Shown: positions 8,950 through 18,044, numbered from the stretch's first letter. The stretch is 32,274 bases of DNA from Muribaculaceae bacterium (GCA_029051525.1 JAIDKG010000046.1:1-32274), one strand, 5' to 3'. A program made the numbers and translations. The notes: generated by a model from the sequence alone, not told the origin.

Positions 8950-9785
8950 ACTGTGTCTCTGAAACGTTCCGGAATTTCGGCCACTATGCGCAGGCCGTAG
9001 GTGGAGGGTTTGTTGAGGGCGAAGATGGGGCGGCACATGTGTTGCAGGGTGCGGGCGAGCTTCACGGCGCCATCCCACCTACGGGCCTTGACGCGGCTTA
9101 TCCGCTCCAGTGCCCTCTGCCGCTTTAGCTGATGCCGGTTCCAGCCGTTGGCCACACGGGTGGGGTCGGCTGAGATTTCACGCAGACTCTGCCGGTCGAC
9201 CCCTCCGAAGTGGAAAAGGTAGAGCCCGGCGGCTATGTGGAAGTTGCATCCTTTCACACGGTGATAGCCTCCTCCCCATTGCAGCGGCCGCGTGATGACC
9301 GATGGCTTAGTATAGCGCGAATATAGCCATCCCCTGCGGCGCTGCGTCAGGAATGGACGGCTGAAATCGGCCGGAGCCTCCTCGGGGAGATGCTGCAACA
9401 CGTCGACCCCCAGCCCGGAATGGCAGGGATGGTCGGGGAGCGAACTCAGGAAGCGGCGCAATCCCACACCCAAAGCCGGATCCACCACAAGAAATTCATC
9501 GGCATCGGTGGCAATCACCATATCGGCCCCTTGGCGCATAAGTTGAGCGGCCTGATCCGACATGAAGCGGGCACGCGCCCGGTCGGTGGCCACCACATTT
9601 CCCTGCATCTTCGGAATCACACGGGTGTTGACTCCGGCGCAGAAGGGGGGCACTTCCTGGTCTTCACCGTCGAAGAATACGTAGAGATTCTCCCTCCCCA
9701 ACTCGCGGCCGTAATGAGCCACCCATTTGGCGAGGAATCGGTCGTTGCGCACCATTGTCATGGCTTTTATACTTTTCCCGGGCAT
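8946..9785 (-). CDS. glycosyltransferase, GT2-like (Glyco_tranf_2_4 type)
   Basis: This 279-residue cytosolic or membrane-associated enzyme has an N-terminal GT-A-like fold. The opening KAMTMVRNDRFLAKWVAHY, where the transferase meets its sugar nucleotide, is typical of family 2_4/GT92-like proteins. A DxD-type metal motif is seen in VIATDADEFLVV. The later HIAAGLYLFHFGGV is also common in this group. The start at 9785 follows the tandem palindromes; ATGs at codons 9 and 11 are alternatives. It is the first gene of the minus-strand operon, followed by ATGA overlap with the Stealth gene. The promoter element at 9851-9858 puts both palindromes in its leader. Confidence 0.82.
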   Translation of the reverse strand: MPGKSIKAMTMVRNDRFLAKWVAHYGRELGRENLYVFFDGEDQEVPPFCAGVNTRVIPKMQGNVVATDRARARFMSDQAAQLMRQGADMVIATDADEFLVVDPALGVGLRRFLSSLPDHPCHSGLGVDVLQHLPEEAPADFSRPFLTQRRRGWLYSRYTKPSVITRPLQWGGGYHRVKGCNFHIAAGLYLFHFGGVDRQSLREISADPTRVANGWNRHQLKRQRALERISRVKARRWDGAVKLARTLQHMCRPIFALNKPSTYGLRIVAEIPERFRDTV

Positions 9786-9794
9786 ATCTATTTA

Positions 9795-9841
9795 AAATAT
9801 TAATGGGAGAATCCCAAGAAATATTAATGGGAGAATCCCAA
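9795..9841. repeat. two tandem 23-nt repeats, each with a TGGGA-GAA-TCCCA palindrome
   Basis: Identical 23-nt copies lie at 9795-9817 and 9819-9841 (24-bp period). Each holds TGGGAGAATCCCA, a 5-bp inverted repeat around three bases, next to AATATTAAT. They fall between the minus-strand promoter (9851-9858) and the glycosyltransferase start (9785). They could be a double operator for a dimeric regulator or two small RNA hairpins in the leader. Confidence 0.85.
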
Positions 9842-9850
9842 TTGCTTTCA

Positions 9851-9858
9851 CAAATTTA
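9851..9858 (-). promoter_or_regulatory. -7 element for the glycosyltransferase-Stealth-acyltransferase operon
   Basis: The minus strand reads TAAATTTG, an exact TAnnTTTG match. Transcription would start near 9844, right at the edge of the tandem palindromes. No good -33 box is apparent. Confidence 0.5.
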
Positions 9859-9881
9859 ATACATTTTTGGCTGAGTTTTTA

Positions 9882-9889
9882 TAACTTTG
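9882..9889 (+). promoter_or_regulatory. -7 element for the divergent GT2 gene
   Basis: TAACTTTG matches the Bacteroidota -7 consensus, 44 bp before the ATG at 9934. A TTTG at 9866-9869 is only 12 bp away, shorter than usual, so the -33 element is uncertain. Confidence 0.5.
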
Positions 9890-9933
9890 CATCGGTTTTA
9901 CTTTTTAGCATACAAAAAAAACCACTCCGACCC

Positions 9934-10947
9934 ATGATTCAGACACCTAAAATATCCATAATCGTACCGATTTATAAAGTTGAACGCTATCTGCCGGAAT
10001 GCCTTGATTCCATCATACGCCAGACATTTACCGACTGGGAGTGCATCCTGGTCGACGACGGCTCGCCCGACAATTGCGGCAAAATCTGCGATGAATATGC
10101 GACCCGCGACCCTCGTTTCCGCGTGATACATCAGACGAACGGCGGCCTGTCGGCAGCTCGCAACAGCGGAATATCAATTGCGAAAGCCCAATATATAGGC
10201 TTCGTTGATTCCGACGACTGGATAGAGGCCGAGATGTTCCAGACTTTGTATAATCTTATACGCCAAGATGATTATGACATGGCGCAGGTGGGAATTTTTA
10301 ATGAATACCGTGGAAAATCCCATCGCAAACAACTTGTGCGCACTCCAATCATACTCGACCGCAGGAACACAGTGCGTCATCTTTTCTTTGACGGCAAGCT
10401 CCCGAGTTATGTATGGATAAAACTCTTCAACCGGAGAGTAATCACCACCCCGTTTCCGGTGGGGAAAGTATTCGAGGATATATATGTACTCAACAGTTGG
10501 GTTAAGAATATCCGGAAAGCAATCTTATCCCCGCAAGTCTGCTACCATTACCGCCGGCGCAGAGGGAGCATCATCAATTCCAATTTCGCGGCCAACCGCA
10601 TAGAATATCTGACCGTCTGCCTCAACCGGGTCAAGGAACTTCGTCGGATAGAGCCGGAGGCATTCAGCGATGCCGAGGCGAATGCCTATATATGGAGAGC
10701 CGCCATCAATGCCGCCAAGACCATCTCCCGCTATGAGACCGACCCGCAGAAACGACTTGAATCGGTGAAGCGCATATCAGCTCTCTCCGCTCGCTTTCCG
10801 GCACTGTCATTGCGCTGGCTCTCTTTAAAGGCTCTTTGGCGCGGCCGACTGCTGCGCGATCATCCCGAACGCTTCGTAAGCCTTATGCGATTCGTGCATC
10901 GCGGCGACCTTCATATGCGCCATCGCGAGAGCCTGCTCTTCGACTGA
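9934..10947 (+). CDS. GT2 family glycosyltransferase
   Basis: The 337-residue protein begins with a textbook GT2 domain: ISIIVPIYKVERYLPECLDSI (residues 8-28), LVDDGSPDNC, NGGLSAARNSGI, and the DxD metal motif in GFVDSDDW near residue 90. The C-terminal 120 residues are basic and predicted helical. Such enzymes transfer a sugar from a nucleotide donor during O-antigen, capsule or exopolysaccharide assembly. It is divergent from the three-gene glycolipid operon and shares its intergenic control region. Its base composition is lower in GC than the flanking genes, a mild hint of horizontal origin common for surface-sugar genes. Donor and acceptor cannot be told. Confidence 0.9.
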   Translation: MIQTPKISIIVPIYKVERYLPECLDSIIRQTFTDWECILVDDGSPDNCGKICDEYATRDPRFRVIHQTNGGLSAARNSGISIAKAQYIGFVDSDDWIEAEMFQTLYNLIRQDDYDMAQVGIFNEYRGKSHRKQLVRTPIILDRRNTVRHLFFDGKLPSYVWIKLFNRRVITTPFPVGKVFEDIYVLNSWVKNIRKAILSPQVCYHYRRRRGSIINSNFAANRIEYLTVCLNRVKELRRIEPEAFSDAEANAYIWRAAINAAKTISRYETDPQKRLESVKRISALSARFPALSLRWLSLKALWRGRLLRDHPERFVSLMRFVHRGDLHMRHRESLLFD

Positions 10948-11110
10948 TTCCCATCACCGCCAGTAAAGCGGACTGCACCGAATCTATTGTAACTTAAGTT
11001 CATTTAAACAATATTTTCAGCTTTTTTGTATTTGTATATAGTAAGGTTCCACGGCAGCGCATTCCTAATATGCCCCCCGGGGGACCACCCTGACATACAA
11101 AAAAACGTCT

Positions 11111-12550
11111 ATGAAGAAAACTCTTACCGGTGCCGTTGCACTCGGACTCTCGCTGACCGCCACACTCAATGCCGAAGCGGCTGTCAGCCTGGATTCCTGC
11201 CGCAATATGGCACTGCGCAACAACAAGACCATCCGTCTTGCCGAGGAGGGAATCCGGAGCGCCGCCTATGAGAAGAAGGCTGCCTTCGCCAATTACCTTC
11301 CCGGCATTGACTTCACAGGGGGATATATGTATAATCAAAATCAGATATCCCTGCTGAGCGAGGACGCCAAACTCCCCACCATGAGTTTCGACCCCGCCAC
11401 CCAGACATTCAAGTACAATATCCTCACCACCCCCGACGGCACCCCCATCACCGACCCCTCGACCGGCGGACTGATCCCCACCGAGGTGGCGGTAATCCCG
11501 AAGGAGGCGATGGAGTTTGACACTCACAATGTATTCGCCGGTGCATTCACGCTCACCCAGCCTATATTCATGGGTGGAATGATCAAGGCGATGAACGACA
11601 TCACGAAGTATGCCGAGAATGTGGCAGTGGCCATGAAGAATTCGGCAGTGCAGGATGTGGTGTTCGGTGTGGATCAGGCTTATTGGACCGTGGTGTCGCT
11701 CGGTGAGAAAAGGAAACTGGCCGAGAGTTTCGTGGCTCTCGTCGACTCGTTGCATCAGAATGTGCAGGCTCTCGTAGATGAGGGTATGGCCACCCGCTCC
11801 GACCTTCTCACGGTGCAGGTGAGTCTGAATCAGGCCCGCATAGCGCGCACCAAGGTAGACAATGGTCTGTCGCTGGCCCGCATGGCACTGGCGCAGATAT
11901 GCGGTCTGCCGGTCAACTCTGATCTTCACCTTGCCGATGAGGATGGTCCGGCTGTGGGAGCCGCCGCTCCGCCGCAGGTCAGCATGCCCGATGTCTATGC
12001 CCGCCGTCAGGATCTGGAGGTGGTGCGACAGAGCATCAACATCCTCGGCAGCCGTGAGCGCCTCGCTCTGAGCGCAATGCTCCCCAAGGTGGCGGCCGTG
12101 GGTATGTATTCTTTCTCCAACCCCAATGTGAATCATGGCTTCGAGAAGAAGTTCGGCGGGGGCTTCAGCGTGGGAGCCACAATCACCGTGCCCATCTGGC
12201 ATTGGGGACGCGACTACAACCATTACCGTGCCACCAAGGCCACTACCAATGCCCAGCGCCTGCTGCTCGAAGACCTTGAGGAGAAGGTTGAGCTACAGGT
12301 GAGTCAGGCGCAATATAGTTTCAACGAGGCCCACAAGACCTATGAGATGACCCTGGCCAACATGGAGAGCGCCGAGGAGAATCTGCGTTCGGCACAGTTA
12401 GGCTACCGCGAGGGTGTGCTCACCACCGATGATGTGATAGCCGCCCAGACAGCATGGCTGGCCGCCAATTCGGAAAAAATCGACGCGCAGATCGGCATAC
12501 GCCTCTGCGAGGTGTATCTCTCCAAAGTGCTCGGCACTCTCGCTTATTGA
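11111..12550 (+). CDS. TolC-family outer-membrane efflux protein
   Basis: This 479-residue outer-membrane channel subunit has a signal peptide (1-23, ending LNAEA) and two OEP repeats. The repeats have long helical hairpins such as VSLDSCRNMALRNNKTIRLA at the N-terminus and QLGYREGVLTTDDVIAAQTAW at the C-terminal end. A trimer would form the tunnel linking the HlyD-like adaptor encoded 52 bp downstream to the outside. The insert LTTPDGTPITDPSTGGLIPTE (about residues 100-120) resembles the surface beta-barrel loop of Bacteroidota TolC proteins. The ATG at 11111 is preceded by a 163-bp AT-rich gap in which I see no clear promoter. It heads the tolC-hlyD-permease-permease operon. Confidence 0.92.
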   Translation: MKKTLTGAVALGLSLTATLNAEAAVSLDSCRNMALRNNKTIRLAEEGIRSAAYEKKAAFANYLPGIDFTGGYMYNQNQISLLSEDAKLPTMSFDPATQTFKYNILTTPDGTPITDPSTGGLIPTEVAVIPKEAMEFDTHNVFAGAFTLTQPIFMGGMIKAMNDITKYAENVAVAMKNSAVQDVVFGVDQAYWTVVSLGEKRKLAESFVALVDSLHQNVQALVDEGMATRSDLLTVQVSLNQARIARTKVDNGLSLARMALAQICGLPVNSDLHLADEDGPAVGAAAPPQVSMPDVYARRQDLEVVRQSINILGSRERLALSAMLPKVAAVGMYSFSNPNVNHGFEKKFGGGFSVGATITVPIWHWGRDYNHYRATKATTNAQRLLLEDLEEKVELQVSQAQYSFNEAHKTYEMTLANMESAEENLRSAQLGYREGVLTTDDVIAAQTAWLAANSEKIDAQIGIRLCEVYLSKVLGTLAY

Positions 12551-12602
12551 GAGCCTGCCCAATACACAATCCTAAACCATCAGCAATCACAGCAATCAGC
12601 AT

Positions 12603-13619
12603 ATGAACAATCTCAACAACGATTCCACTGAGGTCACCAAAAAAGACCGGATGCTCATATTCACCATAATAGTAATCATTCTCCTCGTGGCGGCTCTGGC
12701 CGTGACGGGTTTCCTCTTCATCAAGCAGGGGCCCGACACTATTCAAGGTCAGGCCGATGCATCGGAGGTGCGCATATCGGGCAAGATGCCGGGACGTGTG
12801 GCCAAGATTTTCGTGGAGGAGGGGCAGCACGTCAAGGCGGGCGATACGCTCGCGCATATCCACTCCACCCTCGTGGAGGCACGCATGAACCAGGCCAAGG
12901 CAATGGAGGATGTGGCTGCGGCGACCAACCGTAAGGTCGATGCCGGCACCCGCACCCAGATAATCTCGGCCGCCCGCGACCTCTGGACTCAGGCTCAGGC
13001 CGCTTCGGGTATCACCGAGAAGACTTATCGCCGAGTGGAGAATCTCTACGCCAAAGGTGTGGTGAGCGAGCAGAAGCGCGATGAGGCCAAGGCGGCTTAT
13101 GAGGCGGCCAAGGCGGCCGAGAATGCGGCCAAGAGTCAGTATGAACTGGCCAAATCGGGGGCTCAGAAGGAGGATAAGGAGGCCGCTTCGGCTATGGTGA
13201 CCGCCGCGCGTGGCTCGGTAGAGGAGGTGAATGCCATTCTCGAAGACCAGTATCTCGTGGCTCCCTGCGACGGTGAGATTATCATCGTCTATCCGGCCGT
13301 GAGCGAACTCGTGGCCACCGGCGCACCCATCATGACCCTCCAGAAGTCTGACCACTGGGCCACTTTCAATGTGCGTGAGAATCTGCTTAAGGATATCAAG
13401 CTCGGCTCGACCCTCAAGGTCTATATCCCGGCTCTGGATATGCACACCACAATGAAGGTCTACTATATCAAAGACCTCGGCACATATGCCAACTGGCAGG
13501 CCACCAAGTCGACCGGCGACTATGACGCCCGCACATTCCAGATCAAGGCTCGCCCGGAGAAGGGAATCGACAACTTCCATCCCGGCATGTCGGTAATCTA
13601 CGAAGGGGTGGAGAAATGA
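12603..13619 (+). CDS. HlyD/EmrA-like membrane fusion protein
   Basis: This 338-residue periplasmic adaptor is anchored by one N-terminal membrane helix (about 17-40). The split lipoyl/barrel domain appears as VRISGKMPGRVAKIFVEEGQ with GDTLAHI (about 54-85), and again as LVAPCDGEIIIVYPAVSELVATGAPIM. Between them is an Ala/Lys/Glu-rich alpha-hairpin coiled coil (about 90-205) that docks on TolC. A beta-barrel part follows. The stop overlaps the next gene's ATG (ATGA, 13616-13619). The protein should bridge the two ABC-2 permeases to the TolC protein. Substrate is unknown. Confidence 0.92.
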   Translation: MNNLNNDSTEVTKKDRMLIFTIIVIILLVAALAVTGFLFIKQGPDTIQGQADASEVRISGKMPGRVAKIFVEEGQHVKAGDTLAHIHSTLVEARMNQAKAMEDVAAATNRKVDAGTRTQIISAARDLWTQAQAASGITEKTYRRVENLYAKGVVSEQKRDEAKAAYEAAKAAENAAKSQYELAKSGAQKEDKEAASAMVTAARGSVEEVNAILEDQYLVAPCDGEIIIVYPAVSELVATGAPIMTLQKSDHWATFNVRENLLKDIKLGSTLKVYIPALDMHTTMKVYYIKDLGTYANWQATKSTGDYDARTFQIKARPEKGIDNFHPGMSVIYEGVEK

Positions 13620-14773
13620 GTGCGTTCGGCCAAATATTCAAGCGGAGCGTGCTGCAGCTCGTGCGCCGGCCCATCTATTGGATCGGCTTCTTCCTGCTGC
13701 CGCTTTTCTGCTTCCTCTTCCTGGCCGACCTCATGGCCGACGGCCTTCCGATAAAGGCACCGGCGGCTATCGTCGACAACGATGGCTCGCCACTCTCGCG
13801 GAAGGTCAGCCAGCAGCTGGCCTCGATGCAGATGGTGGATGTGGTGGCCACTCCGCATTCTTTCACCCGCGCCCGCCATCTGATGCAGGAGGGAGAAATC
13901 TACGGCTATTTCCTGATTCCGGAGAATTTCGAGGCCGACCTGCTCGCAGGGCGCGGCCCGGCCATCACGTTCTATACCAACATGACCTACTACGTGCCGG
14001 CCTCGCTGCTCTACAAGACCTTCAAGACCACCGCCGTCTACACCAAGGCCGGTGTGGCCGCGGAGGTGATGAACAGTGTGGGGATAACCTCCGATGCCTC
14101 GGCCATGCTTATGCCGGTCAATATCACGGTGCGCGGTCTGGGGAATCCGGGACTGAACTATGCCTGGTATCTCTGCGTGAGCTTCATCCCCTGCGTGCTG
14201 CAGCTGATGATTGTGCTCATCACATGCTTCAGCCTCGGCCAGGAAATCAAATACGGCACTTCGGCGCGCCTCATGGCGATGGCCCGGGGGTCGGTGCTCC
14301 GGGCCGTGACGGCCAAACTCCTTCCGCAGACCCTCATCTGGTGGGTGATAGCCATCTTCATGGAGTCGTGGATGTTCGGCTGGCAGGGCTATCCGATGCA
14401 TGGCTCATGGTGGTGGATCACTCTGTCGGAACTAATGTTCGTGCTTGCCTGCCAGGGATTCGGATTGCTGATATATTCGGCGCTCCCCAACCTGCGCCTC
14501 TCCCTCTCGGTGGGAGCCTTATTGGGGATACTCTCATTCTCGATAGCGGCATTCTCATTCCCGGTGCAGAGCATGTATGGGGCGGTGGCCATCACGAGCT
14601 ATATCGTGCCCACACGCTATAACTTCCTGATTTATATCGACCAGGCGCTCAACGGAATCGACATCTATTATTCCCGTTGGTGGTATGTGGCCTATATCAT
14701 CTTCATGCTCGCCCCGCTGCCGCTGATGCCACGACTGCGCAAGGCGCTGCAGAACCCCGTGTATGTGCCCTGA
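13616..14773 (+). CDS. ABC-2 type exporter permease (first of a pair)
   Basis: This 385-residue membrane protein has an N-terminal helix (about 20-42), a large extracytoplasmic domain (about 45-175, starting with APAAIVDNDGSPLSR), and five hydrophobic helices in the C-terminal half. That layout is the YhiH/YhhJ/DrrB-like ABC-2 permease type. It belongs with the adjacent HlyD and TolC proteins and with the second permease at 14813. No ATP-binding subunit is encoded in the operon, so either an ATPase is supplied in trans or the pair works otherwise. Translation is coupled to hlyD by a 4-bp overlap. Confidence 0.9.
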   Translation: MSAFGQIFKRSVLQLVRRPIYWIGFFLLPLFCFLFLADLMADGLPIKAPAAIVDNDGSPLSRKVSQQLASMQMVDVVATPHSFTRARHLMQEGEIYGYFLIPENFEADLLAGRGPAITFYTNMTYYVPASLLYKTFKTTAVYTKAGVAAEVMNSVGITSDASAMLMPVNITVRGLGNPGLNYAWYLCVSFIPCVLQLMIVLITCFSLGQEIKYGTSARLMAMARGSVLRAVTAKLLPQTLIWWVIAIFMESWMFGWQGYPMHGSWWWITLSELMFVLACQGFGLLIYSALPNLRLSLSVGALLGILSFSIAAFSFPVQSMYGAVAITSYIVPTRYNFLIYIDQALNGIDIYYSRWWYVAYIIFMLAPLPLMPRLRKALQNPVYVP

Positions 14774-14812
14774 TTATCACCTCGGGCAGATCGCATTTTA
14801 TACCCGCAACTG

Positions 14813-16051
14813 ATGAAGAAATATCTCAAACAATATTATCACGCTCTGCTCAAGGAGTTTAAGCTCGTGAAGGGTGATGCCGGTGTGTTGATCTTCATGA
14901 TTCTTCTGCCGATAGCCTATCCGATAGTCTACTCTCTGATCTATAATCCCGAATTGGTGAGGGATGTGCAGCTTGTAGTGGTAGATAATGACCGCACTCC
15001 GATGTCGCGCGAGCTGGTGCGCCGCATCGATGCGGCCCAGGGTGCCTGGGTCATAGGCTATGCCGCCAATCTCGGCGAGGCCAAACGGGCCATGCATGAG
15101 CATGAAGCCTACGGCATACTTGAGATTCCGGAAGGTTTCGACCGCAAGATTGGCCTCGGCGAGCAGGCTGAGGCGGTGATGTACTGCGAGATGTCGCTGC
15201 TGCTGCGCTACCGCGGCCTGCTTGTGTCGGCCACCGATGTGATGCAGGAGATGGGAGCCTCGATCTCCACCGAGCGCATCGACCGCATAGCCCCTTTGGC
15301 CGAAACCATCGCTGCCGGCGACCTCATGCCTATCGACAATATCCAGATGGGAAATATCGAGGGGGGCTTCGACTCATTCGTGATGCCGGGCATACTGATG
15401 CTTATTCTGCAGCAGTCGCTTATATTGGCGGTGTCGATGTGTGGCGGAGCAAAACGCGACGACCCCCGCAAGGCATCATTCCGCCCGCTGGAGCAGCGCC
15501 ATCCGTCGGTGCTCGCCACGATGCTGGGGCAGACCACCGTATATCTCATCATGGCCATAGTGCCGATAATATATATCGTGCATTATGTGCCGCTGATGTT
15601 CCGCTTCCCGATGGCGGGCAATACGCTTGAGGAGCTTATGTTTATCATCCCGATGGTGCTCTCTTCGATCGGCCTGGGCTTTGTGCTTCAGGGGATTGTC
15701 AGGGAGCGCGAGAGCATCTTCGTGATATGGGTCGTGACTTCGGTTGTGTTTCTCTTCCTCTCCGGACTCACATGGCCGCGCTATGCCATCACCGGATTCT
15801 GGCGTGTGCTGGCCGATGCCGTGCCGGGCACATGGGGTGTGGAAGGGTTCATCCGCATGAACACCAATGGCGCCTCGCTGGCCCAGGTACACAAGGAGTA
15901 TGAGAATCTCTGGATTCTTACTGGCATATATATGGTGGCGGGCTATCTGGTGCAGCGGTTTGTGCAGCGGCCGCATATCATCGCGGCCGCCCGAAGCATG
16001 GAGAGCACCGGGAATCGCACCGATGCTCCGGAGGCGTCCAAGACACATTGA
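14813..16051 (+). CDS. ABC-2 type exporter permease (second of a pair)
   Basis: The 412-residue protein has the same plan as its upstream partner. There is an N-terminal helix (ILLPIAYPIVYSLIYNPE, about 30-45), an extracytoplasmic domain with the VVVDNDRTPMSRELVRRID signature, and C-terminal helices. It starts 39 bp after the first permease. The two probably form a heterodimer. A hydrophilic tail ends the protein. No Walker motifs occur in either permease. The name is a family assignment, not a substrate claim. Confidence 0.9.
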   Translation: MKKYLKQYYHALLKEFKLVKGDAGVLIFMILLPIAYPIVYSLIYNPELVRDVQLVVVDNDRTPMSRELVRRIDAAQGAWVIGYAANLGEAKRAMHEHEAYGILEIPEGFDRKIGLGEQAEAVMYCEMSLLLRYRGLLVSATDVMQEMGASISTERIDRIAPLAETIAAGDLMPIDNIQMGNIEGGFDSFVMPGILMLILQQSLILAVSMCGGAKRDDPRKASFRPLEQRHPSVLATMLGQTTVYLIMAIVPIIYIVHYVPLMFRFPMAGNTLEELMFIIPMVLSSIGLGFVLQGIVRERESIFVIWVVTSVVFLFLSGLTWPRYAITGFWRVLADAVPGTWGVEGFIRMNTNGASLAQVHKEYENLWILTGIYMVAGYLVQRFVQRPHIIAAARSMESTGNRTDAPEASKTH

Positions 16052-16136
16052 GGCATATGAAGGAGCGTCGGGGCGCTGTGAGGAGCATTCCGATAAGGGC
16101 ACACGCCTGTTGAAGCGGGCTATTTATGGCTCTACG

Positions 16137-16168
16137 CTTGATTGATTGCAAATTTATTGCTAAATTTG
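16137..16168 (+). promoter_or_regulatory. promoter for the MsbA-like ABC exporter
   Basis: CTTG (16137-16140), a 20-bp spacer and TAAATTTG (16161-16168) resemble the TTTG/TAnnTTTG promoter. The -7 box is an exact match and lies about 29 bp before the ATG at 16197. This suggests the ABC gene is transcribed separately from the permease operon. Confidence 0.55.
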
Positions 16169-16196
16169 TGATTCCTATCAACATCATGACTTCCCT

Positions 16197-18044
16197 ATGA
16201 AAGACCTGTGGATGTTCATCCGCCGCTTCGCCTGGCCATATAGGGGCACACTCGCGCTGAGTGTGCTCTTCAACATCGTCACCGCCTTCTTCACGATTTT
16301 CTCATTCGCGTTCCTGATTCCGATATTGCAGATGCTCTTCGGACTCGACACCACACACTATGACTTTATGGAGTGGAGCTCGGGCAATATACGCGATGTG
16401 GCGGTAAATAACTTCTATTATTTTACCGATCGGCTCATCCTCCGGCATGGCCAATCGTATACACTTGCCGTGCTGGCCGCGATTCTCATCGTGATGACAA
16501 TCCTGAAGACAGGCACCTATTTCCTGTCGGATTATTTCATCATACCGCTCCGCAACGGGGTGGTGCGCGACATCCGCGACACGATGTATGCCAAGATCGT
16601 GAGTCTCCCCATCGGCTTCTTCACAATGGAGCGTAAGGGCGACATCATGGCCCGCCTCTCGGGCGATGTGAGCGAGGTGGAGAACTCTGTGCTGGCCTCG
16701 ATTCTCTCGGTGATACGCTATCCGATCATGATTATCGTCTGCCTGGCCGTGATGATCTATATCTCGTGGCAGCTCACTATATTCGTGCTGGTGCTGCTCC
16801 CGGTGGTGGGGAGCGTGATGGGATTCGCAGGCAAGAAGCTGAAGGTCTCGTCGCGCCGCGCTCAGGACCTCTGGGGCATCATCCTCTCCACAGCCGAAGA
16901 GACCATCGGCGGTCTGCGCATCGTGAAGGCCTTCAATGCCGAGCCGCAGATGCGCCGCCGATTCGGTGGCGAGACCGGGGAGTATCTTCAGATCAGTAAT
17001 TCGGTGCAGCGGCGCGTGGCGCTGGCCCACCCGATGAGCGAGACTTTGGGCACGATAGCCATAGCGGCCGTGCTATGGTTTGGCGGCAGCCTGATTCTCT
17101 CGGGACATTCGAGCATCGATGCGGCGGAGTTCATCTATTACATGGTGATTTTCTACAGTATCATCAATCCGGCCAAGGAACTCTCGCGCAGTTCCTACAC
17201 CATCCAGAAGGGTATGGCGGCGCTGCAGCGCATCGACGTGATTCTGAATGCTTCAAATCCGATTGCCGACCCGGAGAATCCGAAACCCCTCGCCGAGCCG
17301 CGACGCGGCGAGATTGAATTCCGCGATGTCAGCTTCAGCTACGACGGACTGCGGCAGGTGATCGACCACGTGTCGCTTCGCGTGGCGCCGGGCGCTACGG
17401 TGGCCATCGTGGGGCAGTCGGGCTCGGGTAAGTCAACACTGGTCGACCTCGTGCCGCGCTTCTGGGATGTGCAGAATGGTTCGGTGACCGTCGATGGTGT
17501 CGATGTGCGCGACCTGCGTGTGCATGACCTGCGCTCGCTTATGGGAAATGTCAACCAGGAGGCGATACTCTTCAACGATACTTTCTTCAACAATATAGCC
17601 TTCGGCGCTCCGGGTGCCACACAGGCCGATGTGGAGCGTGCGGCCCGTATTGCCAACGCCCATGACTTCATCATGGCCACCCCCGACGGTTATCAGACCC
17701 GCGTGGGCGACCGTGGCTCGCGGCTCTCGGGGGGACAGCGCCAGCGTATCAGCATTGCCCGCGCGATTCTGAAGAATCCCCCGGTACTGATTCTCGACGA
17801 GGCTACCTCGGCGCTCGACACCGAGAGCGAACGACTCGTGCAGGAGGCTCTGGAGCGGCTGATGAAGGACCGCACCACTATCGTGATAGCCCACCGCCTG
17901 AGCACAATCACCAATGCCGACCTGATATGCGTCATGCAGGATGGCCGGATCATCGAGCAGGGCACCCACTCCGCGCTGATGGCCCTCGACGGCCATTACC
18001 GCCGGCTGGTGCAGCTCCAGATGACGGAAAATCCTCTACCTTAA
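16197..18044 (+). CDS. MsbA-like ABC exporter (fused membrane and ATPase domains)
   Basis: This 615-residue half-transporter forms a homodimer, probably flipping lipid A core or another lipid or exporting a drug. Six membrane helices span about residues 15-320, with a basic coupling region containing LPIGFFTMERKGDIMARLSGDV. The ATPase domain has Walker A GQSGSGKST (about 404-412), the signature LSGGQRQR (about 509-516), Walker B VLILDEATSALD (about 527-538) and the H-switch in IVIAHRLST. All catalytic residues are present. It is a self-contained exporter and so not an obvious ATPase for the two ABC-2 permeases upstream. The next gene follows after 73 bp without a clear promoter, so cotranscription is possible. 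Confidence 0.93.
   Translation: MKDLWMFIRRFAWPYRGTLALSVLFNIVTAFFTIFSFAFLIPILQMLFGLDTTHYDFMEWSSGNIRDVAVNNFYYFTDRLILRHGQSYTLAVLAAILIVMTILKTGTYFLSDYFIIPLRNGVVRDIRDTMYAKIVSLPIGFFTMERKGDIMARLSGDVSEVENSVLASILSVIRYPIMIIVCLAVMIYISWQLTIFVLVLLPVVGSVMGFAGKKLKVSSRRAQDLWGIILSTAEETIGGLRIVKAFNAEPQMRRRFGGETGEYLQISNSVQRRVALAHPMSETLGTIAIAAVLWFGGSLILSGHSSIDAAEFIYYMVIFYSIINPAKELSRSSYTIQKGMAALQRIDVILNASNPIADPENPKPLAEPRRGEIEFRDVSFSYDGLRQVIDHVSLRVAPGATVAIVGQSGSGKSTLVDLVPRFWDVQNGSVTVDGVDVRDLRVHDLRSLMGNVNQEAILFNDTFFNNIAFGAPGATQADVERAARIANAHDFIMATPDGYQTRVGDRGSRLSGGQRQRISIARAILKNPPVLILDEATSALDTESERLVQEALERLMKDRTTIVIAHRLSTITNADLICVMQDGRIIEQGTHSALMALDGHYRRLVQLQMTENPLP

Noticed and set aside
11000..12223. 407-codon open frame on the minus strand
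   Set aside because: It lies antisense to the clear TolC gene and its product is His/Gly-rich without any family motif; it is a shadow of GC-rich coding DNA.
12420..13580. 386-codon open frame on the minus strand
   Set aside because: It is antisense to the HlyD gene and has no recognisable domain.
16197..18044. the MsbA-like gene as missing ATPase for the two ABC-2 permeases
   Set aside because: It has its own six-helix membrane domain and a separate promoter, so it is a complete homodimeric exporter.
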